This document shows positions 1 to 7,821 of a stretch of DNA of 45,464 nucleotides, piece after piece. Location: NCBI RefSeq assembly GCF_000308595.1, contig NZ_BAGA01000119.1, positions 1-45,464 of the forward strand, written 5' to 3'. The DNA is from Nocardia higoensis NBRC 100133 (lineage in GTDB: Bacteria; Actinomycetota; Actinomycetes; Mycobacteriales; Mycobacteriaceae). The notes below the pieces were generated by a model. That model saw only the letters and a program-made list of their open reading frames with translations, was not told the DNA's origin and made no database searches. Within the stretch, counting starts at the first letter, position 1; every line of letters starts with the position of its first letter. Position numbers and translations under genes: made by a program.

Positions 1-16
1 TCTTTCGACCGGCTCG

Positions 17-50
17 GCGCCGTCGGCGGAATGCGTTCCGCCGACGGCGC
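17..50. terminator. Strong hairpin terminator downstream of the HxlR gene
   Basis: A perfect 15-bp inverted repeat (17-31 with 36-50) closes a 4-nt TGCG loop. It lies 18 nt beyond the stop of the leftward HxlR gene and is followed on the plus strand by TTT. It could also end a rightward gene left of the window. Confidence 0.75.
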
Positions 51-67
51 TTTCGTGTGTCCAGGGG

Positions 68-472
68 TCATTCGTCGAAGCGGCGGCGGGCGGCCTCGAT
101 ATCGGTGAGGAAACGCCGCGTCCAGGCGCACATGCTCTCGGCGATGCCGCGCAGGGCCAGGCCGGACTCGGTGAGGCGATAGTCGACCCGCGGCGGCACG
201 ACGGAGTGGACGGTCCGCTCGACCAGGCCGTTGCGTTCCATCATGCGCAGATTCTGGGTGAGCATCTTGGGGCTGATGCCCTCCACGCGGTCGCGCAGTT
301 CGGTGAAGCGCAGGGTTTGCTCCCCGATCGTCTCCACGATGAGCAGCGTCCACTTGTTGGCGATGTCGGCGAAGATCTCGCGCGCCGGTGAGTCCGCGCG
401 CGAGAGGTCGGCGCCGTCGGGCCGAGCCGCCTCGTCCGCTCGGCCGGCCGGGTCGCTGAGCTGCTGGGTCAC
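68..472 (-). CDS. HxlR/MarR-type winged-helix transcriptional regulator
   Basis: This is a 134-residue HxlR-family DNA-binding protein, a normal length for the family. The winged helix spans about residues 33-110: ANKWTLLIVETI opens the domain, LRFTELRDRVEGISPKMLTQ is the helix-turn-helix, and the wing lies around VPPRVDYRLTESG. HxlR proteins often sense electrophiles or redox state through an N-terminal cysteine. Here the only cysteine is near the C terminus (SMCAW), so that mechanism is not supported. The GTG start at 472 leaves a 134-bp divergent gap to the molybdopterin oxidoreductase, the most likely target besides itself. GTGACCG repeats in that gap are candidate binding sites. The family is clear; the ligand and targets are unknown. 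Confidence 0.9.
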   Translation of the reverse strand: MTQQLSDPAGRADEAARPDGADLSRADSPAREIFADIANKWTLLIVETIGEQTLRFTELRDRVEGISPKMLTQNLRMMERNGLVERTVHSVVPPRVDYRLTESGLALRGIAESMCAWTRRFLTDIEAARRRFDE

Positions 473-529
473 TGTGAGGTCCCTCGGTCACGAGAATGCG
501 GTCTTCAGGTCGGCCATCACTCTCCTATG

Positions 530-554
530 GTGACCGAGTAACCGCAAGTGACCG
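530..554. promoter_or_regulatory. GTGACCG direct repeats, candidate HxlR operator
   Basis: GTGACCG occurs at 530-536 and 548-554, 18 bp start to start, with a related GTAACCG between them. The reverse-complement copy CGGTCAC lies at 485-491. The repeats sit in the HxlR/oxidoreductase divergent gap. Assigning them to the regulator is inference from position. Confidence 0.35.
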
Positions 555-594
555 AAAGGCGCGCATGCGGCAGCGCCGTTCGCCTGTCCGGCAG

Positions 595-600
595 TAGGCT
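595..600 (+). promoter_or_regulatory. -10 box TAGGCT of a probable leaderless transcript
   Basis: TAGGCT ends 6 nt before the ATG at 607, so transcription would begin at or next to the start codon. No Shine-Dalgarno is visible. I see no convincing -35. Confidence 0.5.
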
Positions 601-606
601 CGCGGC

Positions 607-2259
607 ATGGCGCTACTGCGTTGGCGGGTCGCGGCCGGGCTGGTGAGCGCGATCCTCGCCCTCGGCGTCGCCGAACTGGTCGCGGCCCTGCTCCGGCCCG
701 GCAGTTCTCCGCCCTATGTGCTCGGCGCGGCGGTGGTCGACCATACGCCGGAGGGGGTGCGCGAGTGGGCGATCCACACCTTCGGCACGGCCGACAAGGT
801 GGTGCTGTTCGTCTGTATGGCGCTGGTCGTCCTCGCCGTGGCCGGCCTCGCGGGGGCACTGGAGCGGACATCACGCCCCGTCGGGACCGCGCTGTTCGCC
901 GTATTCGGCGTGATCGCAACGGTTTTCGCGGTCGACCGGCACGGCGTGCTCGGCGCCCTCGCGACGCTGCTCGGCGTGGGGGCCGGGATCTGGGCGCTGC
1001 GCGGCCTCACCCGGCGCATCGACGCCGCGGCGGGCGCGCTCACGGCGGGCTCCGCCGCCGTGCCCACGAGCGGCGCGGACACTCCCGCCGACGGAGACGT
1101 ACACATCGGCACGGATAACCCGACCGACCTGGGCATCGGGGGCGACACGGGCAGCGCGGGTGGCGGCACATCGTCCGGACTCGGCGACGGATCCCCGCGA
1201 CGGGAGTTGTTGCGCGGCATGGCGATCGCCGGTGGCGCGGCGGTCGCGGCCGGGGTGGCGGGCCGCTGGATCGCCGGGTGGCGGGCCGGGGTGGGGCCCG
1301 AGCGGGCGGCCATCCGGTTGCCGGAGACGAGCGGGCCGCCGGTCTCCCTCGCGCCGGGGGCGGATCTGAAGGTGCCGGGGCTGTCGTCGTTCGTGACGTC
1401 CAATGCCGATTTCTACCGGATCGACACCGCGTTGATCGTGCCGCAGGTGTCCGTGGCGGACTGGTCGCTGCGCATTCACGGGATGGTGGAACGGGAGATC
1501 CGCGTCGGGTGGGCGGAACTGGCCCAGCGCACGGCGATCGAGCGGCTGATCACGCTGACGTGCGTGTCGAATCCGATCGGTGGCGATCTGATCGGCAATG
1601 CGCTGTGGCGGGGTTACCGGCTCGACGAATTGCTCGCCGAGGCCGGACCGTTGCCCGGCGCCGACATGGTGCTCTCGCGCAGCAGGGACGGATGGACGGC
1701 GGGCAGTCCCTTGGCGGTGCTCACGGACGGGCGCGACGCCATGCTCGCGGTGGGGATGAACGGCGAACCGCTGCCGATCGACCACGGGTACCCGGCCAGA
1801 CTCGTGGTGCCCGGCCTCTACGGCTATGTCTCGGCGACGAAATGGGTGATCGAACTCGAGGTCACCCGGTTCGATCTGGCCACCGCCTATTGGACGCGGC
1901 GCGGCTGGTCCGAGCGCGGCCCCATCAAGACCGGAACCAGGATCGACACGCCGGGCTGGAAAACGAAACTGTCGGCAGGGCGGGTCCCGGTCGCCGGGGT
2001 GGCCTGGGCGCAGCATCGCGGCATCAGCGCGGTGGAGGTCCAGGTCGACGACGGGCCGTGGGAGCGGGCGCGGCTGTCGACCGAGCAGTCCATCGACACC
2101 TGGCGGCAATGGGTCTACGACTGGCAGGCCACGTCCGGCCCGCATATTCTGCGCGCCCGTGCCACCGACGGGGCCGGCGAGACACAGACCGGCGAGTTCG
2201 CGGCATCGGTGCCCGACGGGGCGACGGGATATCCGAGCGTCATGCTCCGGGTCGACTGA
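607..2259 (+). CDS. Membrane-anchored sulfite-oxidase-family molybdopterin oxidoreductase
   Basis: The 550-residue protein has two parts. Residues 1-135 hold about four hydrophobic segments. A Gly/Ser/Thr-rich linker (about 140-195) follows, then a twin-arginine-like PRRELLRGMAIAGG stretch (198-211) leading into another hydrophobic helix, which suggests Tat-dependent placement of the rest outside the membrane. Residues about 265-430 are the oxidoreductase molybdopterin-binding domain (PF00174 type); Cys319 in LTLTCVSNPIGG is the expected molybdenum-ligand cysteine. Residues about 440-550 match the Mo-co dimerisation domain. There is no heme domain, so electrons must pass to another carrier. 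The substrate is unknown, and sulfite should not be assumed. M. tuberculosis Rv0218 is recalled as having this architecture. Start: ATG 607 with an adjacent -10 box. Confidence 0.88.
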   Translation: MALLRWRVAAGLVSAILALGVAELVAALLRPGSSPPYVLGAAVVDHTPEGVREWAIHTFGTADKVVLFVCMALVVLAVAGLAGALERTSRPVGTALFAVFGVIATVFAVDRHGVLGALATLLGVGAGIWALRGLTRRIDAAAGALTAGSAAVPTSGADTPADGDVHIGTDNPTDLGIGGDTGSAGGGTSSGLGDGSPRRELLRGMAIAGGAAVAAGVAGRWIAGWRAGVGPERAAIRLPETSGPPVSLAPGADLKVPGLSSFVTSNADFYRIDTALIVPQVSVADWSLRIHGMVEREIRVGWAELAQRTAIERLITLTCVSNPIGGDLIGNALWRGYRLDELLAEAGPLPGADMVLSRSRDGWTAGSPLAVLTDGRDAMLAVGMNGEPLPIDHGYPARLVVPGLYGYVSATKWVIELEVTRFDLATAYWTRRGWSERGPIKTGTRIDTPGWKTKLSAGRVPVAGVAWAQHRGISAVEVQVDDGPWERARLSTEQSIDTWRQWVYDWQATSGPHILRARATDGAGETQTGEFAASVPDGATGYPSVMLRVD

Positions 2260-2569
2260 GCGGCCATTCGCTCGACTGCGCGACACCACGGCCCGCCGGG
2301 CGACGCGTCCCGCCGTTGTCGACGCGGGACGCCGAGGACAAATGCGATCGGTCGAGGCCGACGCGGCACGCTGCACGACCACGCGGCGGACTCGCGATAA
2401 CGCGCCCCCTCCACAGCGGCGCGACCTAGCGCACCGCAACGACGGTGGGAAGACGGCAGACGGGAACGACGACGGCGTCCGGGGCACCACTCGCCCCGGA
2501 CGCCGTGAGGCCGCTCCGGTCATGCCGGCGACACCCGCGCGGACGCCGCCGACCGGCACGACGGGTCGG
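2260..2569. other. Convergent intergenic region
   Basis: 310 bp lie between the ends of the molybdopterin oxidoreductase and the MFS gene. Apart from the hairpin at 2473-2505 I see no gene or repeat. Open frames crossing it are antisense frames of neighbouring genes. Confidence 0.6.
2473..2505. terminator. Hairpin terminator between convergent genes
   Basis: A perfect 13-bp inverted repeat (2473-2485 with 2493-2505) has a 7-nt loop ACCACTC. It is 64 bp beyond the MFS stop codon and can serve both convergent transcripts. There is no long T tract, as is usual in GC-rich actinobacteria. Confidence 0.7.
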
Positions 2570-4045
2570 TCAGGCCGACACCGAATCGGCGTCGGCGGGC
2601 TGGACCTCGGTCGTACGCGGCCCGTGCCCCACCAGGAAGGCCGAGGCGGCGACACCGATCAGCAGGATCGCGCCGGGCAGGACGATCGACTGGGCCAGCG
2701 AGGAGCTGAACCCGTCGAGCAGATGCGGCGGGAGCGCGGCCTGATGACCCATGCCCTCGCCCACCGGACCGCCTTCGCCGAGTCCGTGGGCGGCCAGTCG
2801 CGAGGCGATGAGGGCGCTGATGGCGGCCGAGCCGAGCACCGAGCCGACCTGGCGAGTGGTGTTGTAGATGCCCGAACCCGCACCGGCCTGCCGCAGCGGC
2901 AGATTGTGCGTGGCGGTGGAAGCCAGCGGGCCCCAGATGCAGGCGTTGGCCAGGCCCGCGATGCCCGCGGCGATCAGGAACCACACCAGGTTCGATTCCG
3001 GGGTCATCACCGCCGACCACCAGAAGATCATCAGGGCGAATCCCAGGAAGCCGATGGTCGGTGTCACGCGCGGCGGGAGCCGGTCGGAGAAGCGGCCGAT
3101 GAACGGGGCGGTGAAGCCGGTCACGATGGCCATCGGCGCCAGTACCAGGGCCGACGCGGTGGGCGACATGTCCCGCACCGACTGCAGGTAGAAGTAGACC
3201 GGCACCATCACCGACGTGACAGCGGCGCCCATCGAGGCGATCGCCACATTGCCCAGCGCGAAATTGCGGTCCTTGAACAATTCCAGCGGCACCAGCGGTT
3301 CACCGGTGTTGCGCGACTGGTTGACCACGAACAGGCCGAGGACCACCACACCGGCGCCGATGAGCAACCAGATCCGCAGCGACCAGTCGTCGGCGCTGCC
3401 CTCCTGGATGCCGAAGACGAGCAGGAACATGCCCAGACCGCTGAGCAGCACACCGGGGATGTCGAACTTGTGCTCGTTGGTGGGCAACGCGGGCACCAGC
3501 CACACCGCCAGCGCGAAGGCGATGATGCCCACCGGCAGGTTGACGATGAAGACCCATTCCCAGCTCAGCGTGTCGACCAGGACGCCGCCCAGCAACGGTC
3601 CCACCAGCGTCGCCAGGCCTGCCACGCCGCCCCACAGACCCATCGCGGCGCCGCGCTTGTCCGGCGGGAAGGTCCTGGTGATCACGGCCATGGTCTGCGG
3701 GGTCATCAGCGCTGCGCCGAGACCCTGCACGGCGCGGGCGGCGATCAGCATCTCGATGGTGCCCGAGAGGCCGCACCACAGCGACGCGGCGGTGAAGATC
3801 GCCAAGCCGATCAAATAGATCTTCTTGGGGCCGTAGCGGTCACCGAGGCGGCCGGTGACCAGCAGCGGCACCGCGTAGGTGAGCAGGTAGGCGCTGGTCA
3901 CCCAGATGACCTTGTTGATGTCGGCGCCGAGGTCGGTCATGATCGCCGGATTGGCGACCGCGACGATGGTCATGTCGAGCAGGATCATGAAGAAGCCGAC
4001 GACCAGCGCGGTCAGCGCGAGCCACGGATTACGGCTTTCGGACAC
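2570..4045 (-). CDS. DHA2-family (14-TM) MFS drug efflux transporter
   Basis: A 491-residue proton-coupled exporter of the EmrB/QacA (DHA2) type. Motif D1-like LDMTIVAVANPAI is in TM1, motif A is GRLGDRYGPKK after TM2, and motif C is around GLATLVGPLLGG in TM5. Hydrophobic segments to the C terminus fit 14 helices, the usual size for this family. It ends with a short polar tail. The GTG start at 4045 has AAGGAAA about 8 nt upstream. The gene follows the PadR gene by 48 bp on the same strand, so the two are probably cotranscribed, with PadR repressing the pump. The substrate cannot be read from sequence; lipophilic antibiotics or dyes are typical for the family. Confidence 0.92.
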   Translation of the reverse strand: MSESRNPWLALTALVVGFFMILLDMTIVAVANPAIMTDLGADINKVIWVTSAYLLTYAVPLLVTGRLGDRYGPKKIYLIGLAIFTAASLWCGLSGTIEMLIAARAVQGLGAALMTPQTMAVITRTFPPDKRGAAMGLWGGVAGLATLVGPLLGGVLVDTLSWEWVFIVNLPVGIIAFALAVWLVPALPTNEHKFDIPGVLLSGLGMFLLVFGIQEGSADDWSLRIWLLIGAGVVVLGLFVVNQSRNTGEPLVPLELFKDRNFALGNVAIASMGAAVTSVMVPVYFYLQSVRDMSPTASALVLAPMAIVTGFTAPFIGRFSDRLPPRVTPTIGFLGFALMIFWWSAVMTPESNLVWFLIAAGIAGLANACIWGPLASTATHNLPLRQAGAGSGIYNTTRQVGSVLGSAAISALIASRLAAHGLGEGGPVGEGMGHQAALPPHLLDGFSSSLAQSIVLPGAILLIGVAASAFLVGHGPRTTEVQPADADSVSA

Positions 4046-4093
4046 GGGTTGTTTCCTTACTGCGATTACGGAAGAGGCTGCGGGACAGAAGGA

Positions 4094-4696
4094 TCAAGCG
4101 GTGCGTTCGCCCGACTCCGGTTCGAACTCCTCCCACTCCAGCTCGCCCCCGGCGAGTTCGTCGACCATCCGCGCGAGCCAATCACGCTGCGCGCGAACGG
4201 TTTCGCGCTGGTAGGGCAGGACCAGCCAGTACCGCCTGGCAGTGACCACGGTTTCGGCGGTGGCGATCATCGAATCGAGTTCGGTCAGTGCGGCATCGAG
4301 GTGGGCGATCCGCTCGCGCAGCAGCCCGACCACCTCGTCGGCGGGCAGGGTGTGCGATTCGGCCAGCCCGATCAGGAATTCCGGATACTCCGGGGCGGGC
4401 GTGCGCAGGATCTCCGTGATCCGGGCGCGCAATGTCGCGCGCCCTTCCCCGGTGATCCGGTAGGTGGTGCGCTCCGGCCGGTTGCCGTCACGATCGATCC
4501 CTCCCGAGCACACCAGTCCTTGGTCGGCCAGCCGCGCGACGGTGTGATACAGCGATCCGGGCCTGACCTTGACCAGCCGGTCCTCGCCACGGCCGACCAG
4601 TGTCTGGAACATCTCGTAGGGGTGCATGGGGCGCTCATCGAGCAGTGCGAGCACCGTGACCGCCAGCGCGGTCGGCGTGCCGGGCGTCTTTCCCAT
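4094..4696 (-). CDS. PadR-family transcriptional regulator
   Basis: A 200-residue PadR protein of the longer (Vir-like, subfamily 2) class. The N-terminal winged helix covers about residues 8-85: AVTVLALLDERPMHPYEM starts it and VRPGSLYHTVARLADQGLV is the recognition region. The C-terminal helical half (about 95-185) forms the dimerisation and ligand region. The ATG at 4696 has GAAAGGA just upstream. The gene precedes the DHA2 pump in an apparent two-gene operon. A near-perfect palindrome at 4764-4781 overlaps a good -10 hexamer (TATAGT, complement of 4777-4782), consistent with autorepression relieved by a pump substrate. The family call is firm; the regulatory logic is inferred. Confidence 0.9.
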   Translation of the reverse strand: MGKTPGTPTALAVTVLALLDERPMHPYEMFQTLVGRGEDRLVKVRPGSLYHTVARLADQGLVCSGGIDRDGNRPERTTYRITGEGRATLRARITEILRTPAPEYPEFLIGLAESHTLPADEVVGLLRERIAHLDAALTELDSMIATAETVVTARRYWLVLPYQRETVRAQRDWLARMVDELAGGELEWEEFEPESGERTA

Positions 4697-5007
4697 CGCT
4701 GTCCTTTCTGGTCACGACCGGAGACCGGGTCGCGACTGCGCACGCCCCAATACTCGATTTGGAATAGTCCACATGGACTATAAGCGATGCCTGACCGGAA
4801 GGACATGCCGGCCGCCCCGCCCGCACGCCCCCGAAAGTAGGGGCAGCAAAAGTTGGAATACTGATATTTCATATTTCTTGGACTTGGCGAGTCCTTCCGG
4901 TGCCCGCTGACCGGTGCCGGGCACCCCCACCCGCCGGCTTCGACACCTCGAACCGCGCGGGAACACCTTTCCGGCTACCAGCCGGACCATTTCGAAAGTA
5001 GACAACC
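4697..5007. other. Divergent intergenic region with operator, hairpins and AT-rich patch
   Basis: 311 bp lie between the PadR gene and the secreted-protein gene. The region holds the palindrome at 4764-4781, an AT-rich patch at about 4848-4880 with tandem ATATTTC copies, an 8-bp inverted repeat (4899-4906 with 4918-4925), and a 6-bp hairpin (4971-4976 with 4980-4985) 22 bp before the ATG at 5008. I see no gene. Confidence 0.55.
4764..4781. promoter_or_regulatory. Palindromic operator, probably for PadR
   Basis: ATAGTCCA and TGGACTAT form a perfect 8-bp palindrome with a 2-bp CA spacer, 67 bp upstream of the PadR start. On the minus strand the right arm contains the -10-like TATAGT, so bound protein would block the promoter. 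PadR proteins typically bind such symmetric sites next to their own genes. Confidence 0.65.
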
Positions 5008-5373
5008 ATGACCCGAATCTCCCGAGTCCGCAGCGCGGGCGCCGTCGTCGCGATCACCCTGGCGGCTCTCGGCGGTAGCGCGACCGCCGCCGGCGAACCG
5101 CTGCGCCTGGAACCGCTCACCACCGAACAGCCCGCGGACATCGGCCACACCTCCACACCGAGCGGATCGGGCAACTCCGGCTCCATCGACACCAGTGGCA
5201 GCTACGAAGGCGACGCCTTCCTCGGCTCGGCGGCACTGGCCTTCACGATCGACCATCCGCTCGATGCCGGCGCGCTGATCGCGTTCATGGTCTCCTGCTA
5301 CGCCAGAGGAATCAGCGGCGACCTGAACGCCTGCATGAGCGGCGGGGGGCACGTCCCCGGCGGCCCGATCTGA
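5008..5373 (+). CDS. Small secreted protein of unknown function
   Basis: A 121-residue protein with a clear Sec signal peptide: basic MTRISRVR, a hydrophobic core to about residue 24 and an Ala-rich cleavage region (SATAAG). The mature part has a Ser/Gly/Thr-rich stretch (about 45-65), then a moderately hydrophobic segment (FLGSAALAFTIDHPLDAGA) and only two cysteines (MVSCYA and NACMSG), which could form one disulfide. I recognise no family. The start ATG has no good Shine-Dalgarno, and a hairpin lies 22 bp upstream. It is a single gene between the PadR divergent region and a convergent lipoprotein gene. Signal peptide plus coherent composition make it probably real. Confidence 0.65.
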   Translation: MTRISRVRSAGAVVAITLAALGGSATAAGEPLRLEPLTTEQPADIGHTSTPSGSGNSGSIDTSGSYEGDAFLGSAALAFTIDHPLDAGALIAFMVSCYARGISGDLNACMSGGGHVPGGPI

Positions 5374-5403
5374 CCGCATGATCCGGCGCTGGTGCCACGT
5401 GAT

Positions 5404-6495
5404 TCACAGACCGTGTGCGTCGAGCCAGCGCCGTGCCGTCTCGGTGGCCGGGTCGCCCGCCTCGACGGCGCGGATCATCTCGGCCAGCTCGGCGGTGGTC
5501 AGTTCTCCGGCCACGTAGTTGAGTTTGCGCATGCGCACCTCGTCGAGCAGGCCGGTGCGCAGCAGCGGGACGATGTTCTCGGCGCGCAGGGCGTAGTCCT
5601 CGTCGGCCAGCACGCGCAGGCCGTCGGTGGCGCCGGGCGCGAGTTCGGGCGGGCCGGTGAGCAGGCCGGCCTGGAGCGTGCCGGACCGCAGTGACTCGGC
5701 CAGGGCCGCCGGATCGGGCTCGGGCACGACCGTGGCGAAAGCGCAGTCGTGGACGGTGACCTCGGCGGACTCGCGCGGCAGGCCCGGCATGACCGCGAGG
5801 CCCGCGCCGGTCTCGGCGCAGCGCGGGAGGAGGTCGGCGATCGTGCTCAGATCGTCGCGCGCGGCCCGTTCTTCGGCGACGATCAGCCGGGGGCGCATGT
5901 CCACTCCGTCGGCGGGGTCGGCCAGCGTCAGGTCCGCGGGCAGCGCGCGATGGAGAGCGGTGACGACCTCGTCCGGGGTGCGTGCCTCGGCGGAGGAGTC
6001 CAGCGCGGCGAGCAGGCCTCCGGTCCGTTCGCCGACGAGGTCGACGGCTCCGGTGTCCAGCGCGCCGAGATAGTCGGGGCGCTGCCCGAGGTCGGCGTGC
6101 ACGCGGACCGGGAGGCCGGTGCGCGCCAGGGCGCCCGCGTAGATCTCGGCGAGCACCAGGGATTCGGCGCTGTCGCCCGCGCCGACCACGAAAGTCCGTC
6201 CCGGATCGTCGCTACCGCAGGCCACCGCGCCCGCCGCCAGCGCGGCGACCAGGAGCCCGCCGACCCGCGCGCGGACCCGCCGCTTCGACGATCCGGTGAT
6301 CGCGGTACGCCACCGCGGCCGAACCGGAGCCGCGACCCGAGTCGAAGCCGCAGCCGCATCCCGGGACGGCGCCGAGGTCACCGCCGGGGTGCGTGCCGAG
6401 GACACGACGGCGGCCCCGGCCGGATCCGGGATCACGGCAAACGGCGACGGCACGAGCGGGGACGAGAACGGACTCCGGGCTGGCGGTTCGGGCAC
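5404..6495 (-). CDS. ProX/OpuAC-type substrate-binding lipoprotein
   Basis: A periplasmic-binding-protein fold of the glycine betaine/choline (OpuAC) type. The mature part starts FVVGAGDSAESLVLAEIYAG and contains DYLGALDTGAVDLVGE and RTPDEVVTAL, typical of the family. A lipobox (AGAVACGS) puts the lipidated cysteine at residue 93 of this model. That is very late: the Pro/Ala-rich residues before KRRVRARVGG are unusual for a signal peptide. GTG 6495 is chosen because TACATT (complement of 6502-6507) ends 6 nt upstream. An in-frame GTG at 6381 gives a more normal leader (cysteine about 55). No permease or ATPase gene is adjacent, so it is an orphan binding protein. The ligand is uncertain (quaternary amine or osmolyte). 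Confidence 0.78.
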   Translation of the reverse strand: MPEPPARSPFSSPLVPSPFAVIPDPAGAAVVSSARTPAVTSAPSRDAAAASTRVAAPVRPRWRTAITGSSKRRVRARVGGLLVAALAAGAVACGSDDPGRTFVVGAGDSAESLVLAEIYAGALARTGLPVRVHADLGQRPDYLGALDTGAVDLVGERTGGLLAALDSSAEARTPDEVVTALHRALPADLTLADPADGVDMRPRLIVAEERAARDDLSTIADLLPRCAETGAGLAVMPGLPRESAEVTVHDCAFATVVPEPDPAALAESLRSGTLQAGLLTGPPELAPGATDGLRVLADEDYALRAENIVPLLRTGLLDEVRMRKLNYVAGELTTAELAEMIRAVEAGDPATETARRWLDAHGL

Positions 6496-6568
6496 CGCTG
6501 AAATGTACCGTCGGCCGGTCGGCGGCCGGGCACTCGGCCGCACCGGTCGTCGCCGCCCCCGCGAAACG

Positions 6569-6606
6569 CCGAGGCGCCCCGCTCGACATCGAGCGGGGCG
6601 CCTCGG
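6569..6606 (-). terminator. Long perfect hairpin terminator of the malic enzyme gene
   Basis: A perfect 18-bp inverted repeat (6569-6586 with 6589-6606), one of the longest stems in the window, starts 18 nt beyond the malic enzyme stop. It separates that transcript from the lipoprotein gene. Confidence 0.8.
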
Positions 6607-6624
6607 TTCCGTACGGAATCGGGG

Positions 6625-7821
6625 TTACGCAACGCCTTCGGCGCGCGCGGCGGCCGCGACGGCCTCGGCCACGGCCGGGGCCACCCGCGGATCCAGCGGG
6701 CTGGGCACGATCTTCTCCGGGCCCAGTTCGTCGGCGACCACGCCGAGGATGGCGTTGGCGGCGGCGATCTTCATGCCCTCGGTGATGCGGCGGGCGCCGG
6801 CGTCCAGCGCACCCTTGAACACGCCGGGGAAGGCCAGCACATTGTTGATCTGGTTCGGGAAGTCGCTGCGGCCGGTCGCCACGATCGAGGCGTACTTGCG
6901 CGCCACCTCGGGGTGGATCTCCGGGTCCGGGTTCGACATGGCGAACACGATCGCCTCGGGCGCCATCGTGGCGATGAGCTCCTCGGGGATCAGTCCGGCC
7001 GACAGACCGAGGAACACGTCGGCGCCCTGCAGCGCTTCGGCGGAGCCGCCGGTCAGGCCGCGCGGGTTGGTGCGCCCGGCCAGTTCGGCCTTGACCGAGT
7101 TGAGGTCGCCGCGATCCTGGCTGATGATGCCCTTGGAGTCGAGCACGGTCACATCGGCCACGCCCGCCGCCAGCAGGATGTTGGTGCACGCGACACCCGC
7201 CGCGCCCGCACCGGAGACCACGACCTTCAGGCCCTCGATACCGCGACCCTGCACCCGCGCCGCGCCGTTGAGGGCGGCCAGCACCACGATGGCGGTGCCG
7301 TGCTGGTCGTCGTGCATGACCGGGCAGTCCAACGCCTCGATGAGGCGCTTCTCGATCTCGAAGCAGCGCGGGGCGGAGATGTCCTCCAGGTTGACCGCGC
7401 CGAAGCTCGGGCGCAGCCGGATCAGGGTCTCGACGATCTCGTCGACGTCCTTGGTGTCGAGCACGATCGGGATCGAGTCCAGGCCGGCGAACTTCTTGAA
7501 CAGCGCCGCCTTGCCTTCCATCACCGGCAGCGAGGCGCGCGGGCCGATGTCGCCCAGGCCGAGCACGGCGGTGCCATCGCTCACGACGACCACCAGGCGG
7601 TCGGTCCAGGTGTAGCGCTTGGCCAGCGATTCGTCCTGCGCGATCGCGCGGCTGACCTGCGCGACGCCCGGGGTGTAGGCGATGGACAGATCCCGCTGGG
7701 TCTCCAGCGGTGAGGAGAGCTCGACCGAGAGCTTGCCTCCGAGATGTCCGGCGAAGATTTCGTCATGGGTGATTTCGGACAAACTCGCGGTGGCATTCGG
7801 TGCGTCAGTCACAGATGACAC
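6625..7821 (-). CDS. Short-form NAD(P)-dependent malic enzyme
   Basis: A 398-residue malic enzyme of the short bacterial type: malate + NAD(P)+ to pyruvate + CO2. It has the N-terminal malic domain (IAYTPGVA near residue 50, SDGTAVLGLGDIGP, catalytic-lysine segment MEGKAALFKKF around 101-111) and a Rossmann NAD-binding domain with GAGAAGVACTNILL. It lacks the phosphotransacetylase-like C-terminal extension of MaeB proteins, and its length fits the corynebacterial MalE type. The GTG at 7821 is chosen because AGGAG lies 7 nt upstream; another in-frame GTG at 7812 is also possible. Longer upstream starts add an Arg/Pro-rich, non-conserved segment. It supplies NADPH and pyruvate at the TCA-gluconeogenesis node. 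Confidence 0.93.
   Translation of the reverse strand: MSSVTDAPNATASLSEITHDEIFAGHLGGKLSVELSSPLETQRDLSIAYTPGVAQVSRAIAQDESLAKRYTWTDRLVVVVSDGTAVLGLGDIGPRASLPVMEGKAALFKKFAGLDSIPIVLDTKDVDEIVETLIRLRPSFGAVNLEDISAPRCFEIEKRLIEALDCPVMHDDQHGTAIVVLAALNGAARVQGRGIEGLKVVVSGAGAAGVACTNILLAAGVADVTVLDSKGIISQDRGDLNSVKAELAGRTNPRGLTGGSAEALQGADVFLGLSAGLIPEELIATMAPEAIVFAMSNPDPEIHPEVARKYASIVATGRSDFPNQINNVLAFPGVFKGALDAGARRITEGMKIAAANAILGVVADELGPEKIVPSPLDPRVAPAVAEAVAAAARAEGVA

Noticed and set aside
2159..4783. An 874-codon open frame on the plus strand
   Set aside because: It runs antisense through the MFS and PadR genes, has no domains and is rich in His/Gln/Arg, the usual result of high GC at third codon positions.
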